Notes under the pieces: generated by a model
Told to the model about the DNA's origin: nothing
What the model saw: only the letters and a program-made list of their open reading frames with translations
The model's database searches: none
Assembly (NCBI GenBank): GCA_045538075.1
Contig: JAZSQT010000114.1
Coordinates: 1 to 45,866 of the forward strand
Reading direction: 5' to 3'
Origin: JAZSQT01 sp045538075
Lineage (GTDB): Bacteria; Chrysiogenota; Deferribacteres; Deferribacterales; Mucispirillaceae
Length of the DNA: 45,866 bases
Translations under genes and position numbers: made by a program
Part shown: positions 16,699 to 25,548 of the stretch, piece after piece
Layout: every line of letters starts with the position of its first letter
Position numbering within the stretch: position 1 is the stretch's first letter

Positions 16699-17143
16699 AT
16701 TACGGTCAGCAATATTTTCAATAATTTCAGAAAAGGTAGAGAATGCAAAAGTATTAGACGCTTTTGCAGGCAGTGGTGCTTTAGGTATTGAGGCGATTAG
16801 TAGAGGTGCAAGTTATTCTTATTTTATAGACTTAAATATTGAAGCAGTTAAATTAAATGTTTTAGGAATAGATAAAAATTTGTATAGTATTAAAAAAGGA
16901 AATTTTTTATCAACTAATTTTATAAATAATCCTTACGATATTATTTTTATAGATCCACCGTATAACACTATAAATTCTGATAAAATATTATCTATAGTTG
17001 ACGATAATGATTTATTGTCTAATAGTGGTATTATAGTTTATGAAGAGTTTTATAAGACAGAATTTATAAATCACGATAAATTTAATGTATATGACGAAAG
17101 AAAATACGGAGATACTATAGTAAGGTTTATAGAAAAAAAATAA
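16619..17143 (+). CDS. rsmD: 16S rRNA (guanine-N2)-methyltransferase RsmD
   Basis: Methylates a guanine in the small-subunit rRNA (G966 in E. coli). It begins with the family start MRIVSGFLKA from a TTG codon, with AAGGAG eight bases upstream. It has the SAM-binding VLDAFAGSGALGIEA and the catalytic IDPPYN (residues 111-116). A 174-residue length is normal. It overlaps the radical SAM gene by 80 bases and is followed after 14 bases by coaD, the widely conserved rsmD-coaD pair. Confidence 0.92.
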   Translation: MRIVSGFLKAKQISLPKNSKARPTTDKLRSAIFSIISEKVENAKVLDAFAGSGALGIEAISRGASYSYFIDLNIEAVKLNVLGIDKNLYSIKKGNFLSTNFINNPYDIIFIDPPYNTINSDKILSIVDDNDLLSNSGIIVYEEFYKTEFINHDKFNVYDERKYGDTIVRFIEKK

Positions 17144-17157
17144 TAAAAGGAGGTTTT

Positions 17158-17637
17158 ATGATAGCAATTTATCCAGGAACTTTTGACCCATTAACTATTG
17201 GACATTTTGATTTAGCTGAAAGAGCATCAAAAATGTTTGATACTCTTTACGTTGGTGTATCAACTAATGCTACAAAAAAAACTCTTTTTACTTTAGACGA
17301 AAGAATAGATTTAGCAAAAAATGCGTTAAAATCCTTTGATAATATAATAGTTGAAGGCTTTGATGGATTATTAGTAGATTATGCAAAAAAAATTGGTGCT
17401 AATTATATTATAAGAGGTATGCGAGCCGTATCAGATTTTGAATACGAATTTCAATTAGCATTAATGAATAGAAAACTCAACAATAATATTGAAACTATTT
17501 TTATGATGCCAAGCCAAGAAAATATATTTTTAAGTTCCACCTTAATAAAAGATATAGCAAAGCACGGTGGCGATTTATCAAAATTCGTTACTAAAAACGT
17601 AGAAGAAAAATTATTAGATAAATTTTCAAATTTATAA
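17158..17637 (+). CDS. coaD: Phosphopantetheine adenylyltransferase
   Basis: Fourth step of coenzyme A synthesis: joins ATP and 4'-phosphopantetheine to dephospho-CoA. The start YPGTFDPLTIGHFDLAERA contains the nucleotidyltransferase T-x-G-H motif (residues 13-16). ISSTLIKDI-type sequence appears as SSTLIKDIAKHGGDLSKFV near the end, and IIRGMRAVSDFEYEFQLA is diagnostic. It has a consensus AAGGAGG ribosome binding site. CoaE, the next enzyme, is encoded convergently just downstream. Confidence 0.97.
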   Translation: MIAIYPGTFDPLTIGHFDLAERASKMFDTLYVGVSTNATKKTLFTLDERIDLAKNALKSFDNIIVEGFDGLLVDYAKKIGANYIIRGMRAVSDFEYEFQLALMNRKLNNNIETIFMMPSQENIFLSSTLIKDIAKHGGDLSKFVTKNVEEKLLDKFSNL

Positions 17638-17710
17638 CGATTGGTTATTAAGTATAAATTTAGTTAATGTGCTACTAATACTAAAAATAGTTGCCTTTGA
17701 TAATATAATC

Positions 17711-18334
17711 CTAATGATTTATTCCATAATAAATTTGTTTTATTAAATTTGCAACACGGTTGACTTCTTTTTTTAAATAATTTTCATCACTGTTATTATC
17801 AATAATAATATGTGGATATTTTAATTTTTCTTCTAATGGCATTTGGTTATTTATTATTAAATTTGCTTCTTTTTCTGATATTTTATCACGCTCCATTAAT
17901 CTTTTTATTTGGTTATCAATGGAAGTGTAAATAAATATTAGTGGGTTAAATTTTTTGTAACTACCAGTTTCAATTAAAAGGGCAGCATGAGTTATAATTA
18001 ATGCTTTACTATCTTTACTATATATGTTTTTTTTATATTTTTCTTCTTTTTTCCATATTTCTGGGTGGGTTATACTTTCTAATATTAATCTTTTTTCTTT
18101 ATTATTAAAGATTATATTTCTTAATGCTTTTCTATTAATTTCTCCATTTTCAAAAAGAATACCTTTTCCAAAATAATTTACAGTATCAATATATGCTTTT
18201 TCTCCAATATTAAAAATCTCTCGTGATAAAATATCTGCATCAATAGTATAGAAACCTAATTCTTCAAAAAAAGTTGCAGTTTTACTTTTTCCAGAAGCTA
18301 TACCACCTGTTAAACCAATATTTAACCTATTCAC
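17711..18334 (-). CDS. coaE: Dephospho-CoA kinase
   Basis: Last step of coenzyme A synthesis, phosphorylating dephospho-CoA. The P-loop GLTGGIASGKS is at residues 7-17, followed by IDADILSREIF and the CoA-site LIETGSYKKFNPLIFIY segment. I start at the GTG at 18334, which has AAAGG six bases upstream and overlaps the stop of the preceding gene by eight bases (GTGAATAG). A longer frame back to 18370 lies inside the previous gene. Confidence 0.92.
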   Translation of the reverse strand: MNRLNIGLTGGIASGKSKTATFFEELGFYTIDADILSREIFNIGEKAYIDTVNYFGKGILFENGEINRKALRNIIFNNKEKRLILESITHPEIWKKEEKYKKNIYSKDSKALIITHAALLIETGSYKKFNPLIFIYTSIDNQIKRLMERDKISEKEANLIINNQMPLEEKLKYPHIIIDNNSDENYLKKEVNRVANLIKQIYYGINH

Positions 18335-18572
18335 CGTAAACCTTTTTGATGATATATAATTTTTCTTCAAAAGTAAGAGTAGAAATTAAAATACAAAAAT
18401 CATCGGCTTTAAAATCTCTACATACTTGAGGTCTATTTTCGTAATCTCCACATCTGCCATCTGCTAACTGTTTATCACACTTAACTCCAGCTTTTTTATT
18501 TAAAGTAGATATGCTATAAGCTGTGCAACAAACGCCACACATATTGCAAATTATTTCTTTATAATCAGTCAT
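18327..18572 (-). CDS. YkgJ-family cysteine-cluster protein
   Basis: An 81-residue protein with eight cysteines (9, 12, 15, 16, 32, 41, 51 and 60) in the spacing C-x2-C-x2-CC...C...C...C-RDF of the YkgJ/UPF0153 family, thought to bind zinc or an iron-sulfur cluster. The pattern CGVCC...RPQVCRDF is characteristic. Biochemical role unknown. The ATG at 18572 overlaps the stop of the upstream hydrolase gene; five further in-frame residues upstream have no support. It overlaps coaE at its 3' end. Confidence 0.75.
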   Translation of the reverse strand: MTDYKEIICNMCGVCCTAYSISTLNKKAGVKCDKQLADGRCGDYENRPQVCRDFKADDFCILISTLTFEEKLYIIKKVYGE

Positions 18573-19302
18573 TTTCAGCCACTGCAATATTTTTTAATAT
18601 ACCAATATTTTCTATTTCTATTTCTATATTATCATTATGGTGAATTTCAACGGCACTACTTGGAGTTCCAGTTAAAATAACGTCTCCAGCATCTAAAGTT
18701 ATAATGTTAGAAAGATAAGTTATAATATATGGCACATTAAAAAACATATTATTAGTATTGCCAGATTGAACTGTTTTGCCATTTATTCGTGTAACAATTT
18801 CAAGGTTTTCCCAAGAAATACTCGTATTAATTACTGGACCTAAAGGCGTAAAAGTATCAAACCATTTACCACAAGTAAAACTTTCGCTAAATTTTGATGA
18901 TAAACCAGTAACATCATTGGCAATAGTATAACCTAATACGTAATTTAACGCATTTTTTTCTTTAATATTTCTGCATTTTTTGCTAATTACTACTGCTAAT
19001 TCACCTTCTAAATTTACTTTATCTAAAAATTTTGGAATTATAATTTTGTCATTATGGGCTGCAAGAGATGAACGAGGCTTCATAAAACATAATGGATTAT
19101 CTAAATGTTTGTCGTAATTTGCACGTAATCCAATAATCTTTCCCGATAAAACTGGTGGTAAAAAGGTAATATCATCTACATTCACTACATCTTGAGTAAC
19201 GCCGTAATCTAAAAAAAAGCTACCAGTAATGCGTTTTATTTTTTTGTCATCTAAGACGCCTCTATATTCAGTTTTATTTTCTTTGTAGCGAACAAATTTC
19301 AT
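18565..19302 (-). CDS. Fumarylacetoacetate hydrolase family protein
   Basis: A metal-dependent FAH-fold enzyme acting on C-C bonds of acylpyruvate-like compounds; members include hydrolases and oxaloacetate tautomerases or decarboxylases. Visible family blocks are IIGLRANYDKHL, the metal-binding LEGELAVVISKKC, YTIANDVTG and GDVILTGTPSS. At 245 residues it is a normal single-domain member. The substrate cannot be predicted. It is between cca and the YkgJ-type gene and overlaps the latter by eight bases. Confidence 0.85.
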   Translation of the reverse strand: MKFVRYKENKTEYRGVLDDKKIKRITGSFFLDYGVTQDVVNVDDITFLPPVLSGKIIGLRANYDKHLDNPLCFMKPRSSLAAHNDKIIIPKFLDKVNLEGELAVVISKKCRNIKEKNALNYVLGYTIANDVTGLSSKFSESFTCGKWFDTFTPLGPVINTSISWENLEIVTRINGKTVQSGNTNNMFFNVPYIITYLSNIITLDAGDVILTGTPSSAVEIHHNDNIEIEIENIGILKNIAVAEND

Positions 19303-19309
19303 AAGGCAC

Positions 19310-20440
19310 CTAATTTTGTTTATAATTTTTTAATATATATTCTTCTATATTATCTTTATCTATCAAATTTAAGGCAAGTTTTTCTGATACTTCTTTTATT
19401 ATTTTAGCAAAAATTGGACTTGGTTTAAATCCTATTTTTTTTAGTAAATCACCATTTATTTTTTTTGCATTTTCTATGTTTAAAGTTTCTTTTAATAGAT
19501 TTAAATCGCCAAAATCATTTTTATTTAACGGATATTTAGCAATAATGTAATCTACTAAATAATTAATATTGTCGTAATTATTCCATATAATTGATTTTTT
19601 TTCGTTATCAGTCATATTTTTATAATTTAAGATATTCTGAAAATTATTCAAGATGTATAATATTAATTTTTCATCTTTTGATGATAAACAAAGGCTTTTT
19701 GTTGCTTCAAAATTAGCAAAAAGAGATAAATATAATGGAAATGATTTATTTTTTACGTTTAATGGTGATATATAATCAAGATTGCCATTAAAAATATTAT
19801 TTAAAATTTTACTTTCATTAAGGATAGGTAAACTTAATGAAAGAAATTTTCCAAAAAAAGTTTTATATAGTTCTTCTGTAATACGTTCTTTTGCAACATT
19901 TTTTAGGAGAGGAGATTTTTTTATTGCTAAATCAAGAGTATCTTTATCAATATTAAAACCTAAAGTAGAAACAAACCTTATAGAACGTAATATTCTTAAA
20001 GGGTCATCATCAAAAATATCATTGCTAACTTTTTTTATTATTTTATTATTAATATCATCTTTATTGCCAATAATATTGCCGTAACTATCTAATGCTAAAT
20101 TATTTATTGTAAAATCTCGTTTCATTAAATCTTCGTTAATATTGTTTCCTCTTGGTTTTGAGACATCAATAATAAAATTATTTTTAGAAAGTCTAATATT
20201 ATCTTTAAAGGGGACGAAAAAACTTTTAATTTTTTTAGATAAATTTTTTGCAAAAACTTGATAATCTATATTAAATACTGTTATATCAATATCTTTAATA
20301 TCTTTTTGTAGTATTAAATCTCTAACACACCCTCCTACAAAATAGACTGTTGCATTAGAATTATTGGCACATTCTAATATTTCTTTAAAAAAAGGTATAT
20401 TATAAATATTATCATTTTTATTATATGTATATATTGACAT
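19310..20440 (-). CDS. tRNA nucleotidyltransferase / poly(A) polymerase family protein
   Basis: A class II nucleotidyltransferase that adds CCA (or A residues) to RNA 3' ends. The head domain has VGGCVRDLIL (residues 35-44), the catalytic KDIDITV (Asp50, Asp52), the basic MKRDFTINNLALD and the DDPLRILRSIRFVSTLGF segment. The C-terminal ~170 residues are diverged and AT-biased in composition. It may be a full CCA enzyme or one half of an A-adding/CC-adding pair. AAGGTGAT precedes the ATG. First gene of the minus unit ending in coaE. Confidence 0.88.
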   Translation of the reverse strand: MSIYTYNKNDNIYNIPFFKEILECANNSNATVYFVGGCVRDLILQKDIKDIDITVFNIDYQVFAKNLSKKIKSFFVPFKDNIRLSKNNFIIDVSKPRGNNINEDLMKRDFTINNLALDSYGNIIGNKDDINNKIIKKVSNDIFDDDPLRILRSIRFVSTLGFNIDKDTLDLAIKKSPLLKNVAKERITEELYKTFFGKFLSLSLPILNESKILNNIFNGNLDYISPLNVKNKSFPLYLSLFANFEATKSLCLSSKDEKLILYILNNFQNILNYKNMTDNEKKSIIWNNYDNINYLVDYIIAKYPLNKNDFGDLNLLKETLNIENAKKINGDLLKKIGFKPSPIFAKIIKEVSEKLALNLIDKDNIEEYILKNYKQN

Positions 20441-20468
20441 GTAATCACCTTAATTCTAATATGTATAG

Positions 20469-20969
20469 ATGTTAAAGATAGTTATAATATCAGATACCCA
20501 TTTAGATACAACAGATAAATTAAAGCCAACTCTTATTGAGCGAATTAAATCTGCCGATGTAGTTATCCATGCAGGTGATGCTGATACTGTAGATTTTATA
20601 TCTGATTTAAGGAAAATTTCAAAGGTTTTATATGCAGTTCGTGGAAATTGCGATTGGGGCAGTGATTTACCTGCAAAAATTGTAGAAACTTTTGGCGAAG
20701 TTAGAGTTGGCATTAGTCATGGCACTGGCAATTATAACAATGTTATTGATAGAATGAGTTATCTTTTTAGTGATGATAATGTTAATGTAATTATTTTTGG
20801 ACATACTCACGTGCCAGTTAATGAAGATATAGAAGGCATACGTTTTATTAATCCAGGTAGCACTCATTTAAATCGCAATTTAAATTACGGCACATTTGCA
20901 GAATTGATAGTAGATGAAGATTATTTTACGAGTAAAATTGTTAATATTAATAATCTTGACGGTGCATAA
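20469..20969 (+). CDS. YfcE/MJ0936-family metallophosphoesterase
   Basis: A single-domain calcineurin-like phosphodiesterase. Metal ligands are seen in SDTHLD, HAGDADT, GNCDWG, ISHG and FGHTHVP, in the right order for YfcE-type enzymes, which hydrolyse phosphodiesters with Mn2+. Natural substrate unknown. At 166 residues the length is typical. It begins 28 bases from the divergent cca-type gene, and its stop abuts the next ATG. Confidence 0.88.
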   Translation: MLKIVIISDTHLDTTDKLKPTLIERIKSADVVIHAGDADTVDFISDLRKISKVLYAVRGNCDWGSDLPAKIVETFGEVRVGISHGTGNYNNVIDRMSYLFSDDNVNVIIFGHTHVPVNEDIEGIRFINPGSTHLNRNLNYGTFAELIVDEDYFTSKIVNINNLDGA

Positions 20970-21893
20970 ATGAATTATATTATATATTTTATTTTATCTT
21001 TAATATCTATATACGGTTGCAATTCTCAAAAAGCATATATGGTTAATAGTTATGAGGATTTTTTCCCATCATCTAATTATAGTGATGAAGTAGTAGATAA
21101 AAATTATGATAGCCAAGAATATAATGCTTTACGACAAAGCGATAACAAAGTTGTGAATAGTAGTAGTGATAGTGAAGAATATTTTGAAGAAGAAGAAAGT
21201 AATCAAGAAAATACAGTTGATACAAGGAAGAAAAAAAGTATTTGCAAAGCAAAAGTAGCACCAGGCCCTAAAAAAGTTGGCAAACCTTACGTTGTAGGTG
21301 GAGTAAAATATTATCCAATTAGTTCTGCCGATGGGTTTAGTGAAACTGGTATTGCTTCTTGGTATGGACCTGGTTTTCACGGCAAACTTACTGCAAATGG
21401 CGAAAAATATAACCAAAAAGCAATGACTGCTGCCCATAAAACATTGCCTTTGCCAACTTACGTTAGAGTAGAAAATCTTGAAAATGGAAAAGAAATAATA
21501 GTTAGAGTTAACGATAGAGGTCCTTTTTCAAAAGGTAGAATTATAGACTTAACAGAAGAAGGTGCAAGGCGTATAGATATGCTAAAAAAAGGCACTGCAA
21601 AAGTTAGAATATCTGTTTTAAGTGAAGATGAAAATTGTTTCGTATCTGGTGGCAAAGAAGTAGATTTAAATGTAGGAGATTTTGCTATTCAAATTGGAGC
21701 ATTTTCTATAAAGGATAATGCATATCGCCTTGCAGAAAGGTTTAAAGGGAAATCGCAAGTATCTGAAGGTTATAGTAAAGGCACCTTGTGGTATAGAGTG
21801 TGGATTACTGGTTTTACTACTAAAAAAGAAGCAGAAAATGCAGTATTAAATTATGAAAATGAATTTACTGGAGCTTTTGTAATAGCAAAATAG
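20970..21893 (+). CDS. rlpA: RlpA-like lipoprotein with C-terminal SPOR domain
   Basis: An outer-membrane lipoprotein acting on septal peptidoglycan; RlpA of Pseudomonas cleaves glycan strands lacking stem peptides. A short signal sequence ends in a lipobox-like SIYGC (Cys17). An acidic, Ser/Asn-rich linker (~20-85) follows. The double-psi beta-barrel is at ~117-210 (ASWYGPGFHGKLTANGE...NDRGPF...IIDLT) and a SPOR domain at ~232-307 (FAIQIGAFSIKDNAYRLAER), which binds denuded glycan at the division site. It is directly behind the phosphoesterase gene. Confidence 0.9.
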   Translation: MNYIIYFILSLISIYGCNSQKAYMVNSYEDFFPSSNYSDEVVDKNYDSQEYNALRQSDNKVVNSSSDSEEYFEEEESNQENTVDTRKKKSICKAKVAPGPKKVGKPYVVGGVKYYPISSADGFSETGIASWYGPGFHGKLTANGEKYNQKAMTAAHKTLPLPTYVRVENLENGKEIIVRVNDRGPFSKGRIIDLTEEGARRIDMLKKGTAKVRISVLSEDENCFVSGGKEVDLNVGDFAIQIGAFSIKDNAYRLAERFKGKSQVSEGYSKGTLWYRVWITGFTTKKEAENAVLNYENEFTGAFVIAK

Positions 21894-21902
21894 GTTATTA
21901 TA

Positions 21903-22394
21903 ATGAAATATGATAAATTTTTAAGTTGGTTAGAAAATAATAATTGGAAAATTGAAAAAAACGAAGATAGCAGTAATGAAGTATTAAATAATATGATTGA
22001 TTATTATGAAAATAATATTCCCAAAGATTATATTGATATTTTAAAAAATATTAAAAGTTGTGTTAAAAAAGATAAAAAAGCAATGTTAATATCTTTAGAT
22101 AATATTGAATCTATAGAAACACCCTTTGGAGTGTGTTATAATATTATTGAAGAAAGAAGTTATAGCCACGTAACTGGAGACGAAAGTCTCGTTGAAGAAA
22201 TAAGAGGGTGGTGGCAAAAAAGATTGCCGTTTATTATCATTCTTAAAGACTCAAAATACGAATATTACGCCTTTGACTTTGAAGATAATTGTATTGTTTT
22301 TGGTAGCGAACCAAATTTTGAAGAAACCTACGCTGTTGCACCAAATTTTGATGAATTTATCAATCAAGTAATTAGTGGCAATATAACTATTTAA
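21903..22394 (+). CDS. SMI1/KNR4 (SUKH)-like protein
   Basis: A 163-residue soluble acidic protein. IPKDYIDILKNI near residue 40 and the C-terminal YYAFDFEDNCIVFGSEPNFEETYAVAPNFDEFINQVI resemble the SMI1/KNR4 (SUKH) fold. Many SUKH proteins are immunity proteins against polymorphic toxins, but some are housekeeping. No toxin gene lies next to it; it simply follows rlpA and converges on ftsK with a 14-base gap. The family assignment is by eye. Confidence 0.6.
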   Translation: MKYDKFLSWLENNNWKIEKNEDSSNEVLNNMIDYYENNIPKDYIDILKNIKSCVKKDKKAMLISLDNIESIETPFGVCYNIIEERSYSHVTGDESLVEEIRGWWQKRLPFIIILKDSKYEYYAFDFEDNCIVFGSEPNFEETYAVAPNFDEFINQVISGNITI

Positions 22395-22408
22395 ATAATT
22401 AATAAAAT

Positions 22409-24760
22409 TTATCTAATAACTGGACGAGGTTTTGCAGTGCCATCACTTGGACCTACAATGCCTCTTTTTTCCATAGTTTCAACAATTCTTGCAGCTTTAT
22501 TATATCCAATACGTAATTGACGTTGTATCATAGATATTGACACAGAACCTTTTTCGTAAGCAACTTCAACGGCTCTTGCGTATTCTGGATCTTCATCATC
22601 ATCGTCAAAAGATACGCTACCTTCATCTTCTTTAACCATGCTCATATCGTAAACTGGTTCGCCTAAAGTTTTTAAGTATTTAACTACATCTCTAACTTCA
22701 TCATCACTAACAAAAGCTCCATGAACACGGACTAAATCGCTAGAACCAGGAGGTAGGAAGAGACTATCACCACGACCAAGTAGAGTTTCTGCACCATTTT
22801 GGTCTAAAATAATGCGAGAGTTTATTTTTTGAGATACCCTTAAACCAAGTCTTGCTGGCATATTGCTTCTAATTAAACCAGTAATAACATTTGCATCAGG
22901 TCTTTGGGTGGCAATTATAAGATGAATACCGGCAGCACGTGCTTTTTGTGCTATTCTTATAATTGATGTTTCAACTTCTTTGCCTGCTACCATCATTAAA
23001 TCTGCAAATTCATCAACAATAACAATAATATATGGCATCTCTTCAGCAGATCCATCTTTAGATACTATATCGTTATAAGAATCTATGCCTCTAACTTCTT
23101 TTTCTTTAAACAAGTTGTATCGTCTATCCATTTCTGTAGCAACATTTTTTAAAACACTTGAGGCAAGTTTAGAATCAGTAACTACTGGAGCAAGCATATG
23201 AGGAATACCGTCATAAATACTTAATTCTACAGCTTTAGGGTCAATCATAATGAATTTAACTTTATCTGGAGACGATTTATATAAAATAGAACAAATCATT
23301 ACATTAAGAGCAACAGATTTTCCACTACCAGTAGTTCCTGCCACAAGAAGATGAGGCATTTTTGCTACATCTGCCATATAAGGTCTGCCTATAGAATCTT
23401 TGCCTAATGCAACGGCAAGAGGTTTATTGTAATTAACGAATTCTTGAGATTGGAAAAGTTCTTTTAAAAAAACTGTTGCACGATGTTTATTTGGCATTTC
23501 AATCCCTACTGCATTAGTGCCTGGTATTGGTGCAATTATCCTTACAGATATTGCACTCATATTTAATGCAAGGTCGCTATCAAGAGATGAAATTTTGCTA
23601 ACTCTCGTGCCAGGAGCTGGTTCGTATTCAAACATTGTTACGACTGGTCCAGGTTGTATTGCACGAACTATGCCATTTACACCAAAATCTTTTAACTTTT
23701 CTACTAATAAATCTCCTTTTGCTTGTAATTCGTCTTTGCTTTCTACTGGAGTAGAGTTATCTGGTTCTGCTAACAAGTTTAAAGGCACATTATAGTTGCT
23801 AAATTTTACAATTTCTGTCTCTATAGGAGCTTTAAACTCTATTTCATTATTTTGTTCTTCTAAATAATCGTAATTATCAACATTATCTTCGTCTATATTT
23901 TTGCTATTATCAGCGTTGATGACTGTTTCTACTTTTATAGGTTCTTTAATAATTGGAGAATAATGAATAACCTCTTCTTTTTCTTCAGTTTTTGTTTCTG
24001 TCTCTTCTTTTTCAATATCTGTATTTTCTTTTATTTCTTCTTCTAATACTTCTTTAGAATGTGATACATTATTTTCTTCAATAATTTCATCTTCTAATGT
24101 GTCGTCATTATTTTTAACGTCTTTATTAAATAACTCATCTACACTATTTCGTTTAGTTAGTAACTTTTCTTTTAAAGCAATAAATTTTGTAGCAATAATG
24201 CGAAACATTTTACCCATATCAGAAAGAGATACAGAAAATAGCAACATTATAAAAGTTAAAATTAATACGAGAAAAACGATTATTCCTCCAACTTTACCGA
24301 TAACAGATTGGATATAAACACTTGCAATAGAGCCTAAAGCAGAACCGTTTTTTTGAGGAAAATATAAATCACTACCACCTATTAATCCACTTAGAATTGA
24401 AAAACAAGATATAATGCAAATACCGTATAAGAAACCCATAAAAGGAGCAGCAAAAAAAGTTAGCCCATTTTTATATCTATATAAAAGGATAGATATATAA
24501 AAAGAAAGGATAGGTATAAATAAAGCAGGCCACCCAAAAATTGCTCCAAGCCAACCTGCAACCATAGCTCCCACGTTACCAAAAAGATTGTTTACGATTG
24601 TAGGTTCATCACCTTTTATAGTTTTAAATGATGATGGGTCCTCAGGTGAATAAGATAGTAGAGATAACAAAAAGAATATAGCTACTAATGCAAAAAATAG
24701 TTGTAATATGTCAAAGTATAATTTATTTTCGGCTTGCATTTTCTGTTGCTTTTTTTTCAT
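22409..24760 (-). CDS. ftsK: DNA translocase FtsK/SpoIIIE
   Basis: A septal ATP-driven DNA pump that clears the chromosome from the closing septum and aligns dif sites. Four N-terminal membrane helices lie within ~20-185, then a long acidic Glu/Asn/Thr-rich linker (~200-340). The motor follows, with Walker A GTTGSGKS near residue 475 and Walker B IIVIVDEFADLM near 585. A C-terminal gamma winged helix (RQLRIGYNKAARIVETME) reads the polar DNA motif. At 783 residues it is like the short FtsK/SpoIIIE forms. Its ATG overlaps the uppP stop (ATGA). Confidence 0.96.
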   Translation of the reverse strand: MKKKQQKMQAENKLYFDILQLFFALVAIFFLLSLLSYSPEDPSSFKTIKGDEPTIVNNLFGNVGAMVAGWLGAIFGWPALFIPILSFYISILLYRYKNGLTFFAAPFMGFLYGICIISCFSILSGLIGGSDLYFPQKNGSALGSIASVYIQSVIGKVGGIIVFLVLILTFIMLLFSVSLSDMGKMFRIIATKFIALKEKLLTKRNSVDELFNKDVKNNDDTLEDEIIEENNVSHSKEVLEEEIKENTDIEKEETETKTEEKEEVIHYSPIIKEPIKVETVINADNSKNIDEDNVDNYDYLEEQNNEIEFKAPIETEIVKFSNYNVPLNLLAEPDNSTPVESKDELQAKGDLLVEKLKDFGVNGIVRAIQPGPVVTMFEYEPAPGTRVSKISSLDSDLALNMSAISVRIIAPIPGTNAVGIEMPNKHRATVFLKELFQSQEFVNYNKPLAVALGKDSIGRPYMADVAKMPHLLVAGTTGSGKSVALNVMICSILYKSSPDKVKFIMIDPKAVELSIYDGIPHMLAPVVTDSKLASSVLKNVATEMDRRYNLFKEKEVRGIDSYNDIVSKDGSAEEMPYIIVIVDEFADLMMVAGKEVETSIIRIAQKARAAGIHLIIATQRPDANVITGLIRSNMPARLGLRVSQKINSRIILDQNGAETLLGRGDSLFLPPGSSDLVRVHGAFVSDDEVRDVVKYLKTLGEPVYDMSMVKEDEGSVSFDDDDEDPEYARAVEVAYEKGSVSISMIQRQLRIGYNKAARIVETMEKRGIVGPSDGTAKPRPVIR

Positions 24761-25548
24761 AAAAATACCACCGTAAAAATACCTGCTAATAGGCAGTATA
24801 AAGCAAAAAATTTCATTTTAGCGTTACGGACGAAAAGCAACATAAAACCTATTGCAATTAAACCACTAATAAAAGCAGCAAGCATACCAGCACCATAAAT
24901 AACTAAATCATTAACAGGAATATCACTAACATTGCGAAATTGTAAAATTGTGGCACCAATAATAGCAGGAACAGACATTAAAAAAGAAAATTCTGCAATA
25001 TCTTCTCTTTTTATTCCCAACATAACGCCACATGCAATAGTTGAGCCACTTCTTGATATGCCAGGTATTACAGCTATGCCTTGAATTATGCCTAATATTA
25101 AACTTTTTCCTACAGTAATGTTGCCATTGCCGTTAAATCTATCAGAAATTACCAATATAAATGACGTTAAAATTAAAGCATAACCTACACTTAATGTTGA
25201 TTTAAAAGTAGTTGCAACGTAATGTTCTAAAGATAATCCAATTATTGCCGTAGGAATAGAGGCAAAAATAATACTCCAAAGGTATTTTTTATGTTCAAAA
25301 TAATAGCTATTATACCTATTAAAGAAAATTCCAAAAAATGCTTTAATCAATATGCCAACTCTTTTGTGGAAAAAAATTAAAACAGCAAGTAAAGTTGCAC
25401 AATGAAGTAATGTATCGTAAAGTAATCCTGGTTGGCTAAATCCATCTATTAACGATTGAGCAATAGTAAGATGACCTGAACTACTGACTGGTAAAAATTC
25501 TGTTAATCCTTGCAATAATCCTAATAATATAGATTCAGCAATAGTCAT
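24757..25548 (-). CDS. uppP: Undecaprenyl-diphosphatase
   Basis: An integral membrane enzyme recycling undecaprenyl diphosphate to the lipid carrier for cell-wall and polysaccharide synthesis. The two motifs are intact: QGLTEFLPVSSSGHL near the N-terminus and the second GISRSGSTIACG repeat. Seven to eight hydrophobic helices and 263 residues match BacA/UppP. It is joined by ATGA overlaps both to the RNase J gene upstream and to ftsK downstream. Confidence 0.95.
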   Translation of the reverse strand: MTIAESILLGLLQGLTEFLPVSSSGHLTIAQSLIDGFSQPGLLYDTLLHCATLLAVLIFFHKRVGILIKAFFGIFFNRYNSYYFEHKKYLWSIIFASIPTAIIGLSLEHYVATTFKSTLSVGYALILTSFILVISDRFNGNGNITVGKSLILGIIQGIAVIPGISRSGSTIACGVMLGIKREDIAEFSFLMSVPAIIGATILQFRNVSDIPVNDLVIYGAGMLAAFISGLIAIGFMLLFVRNAKMKFFALYCLLAGIFTVVFL

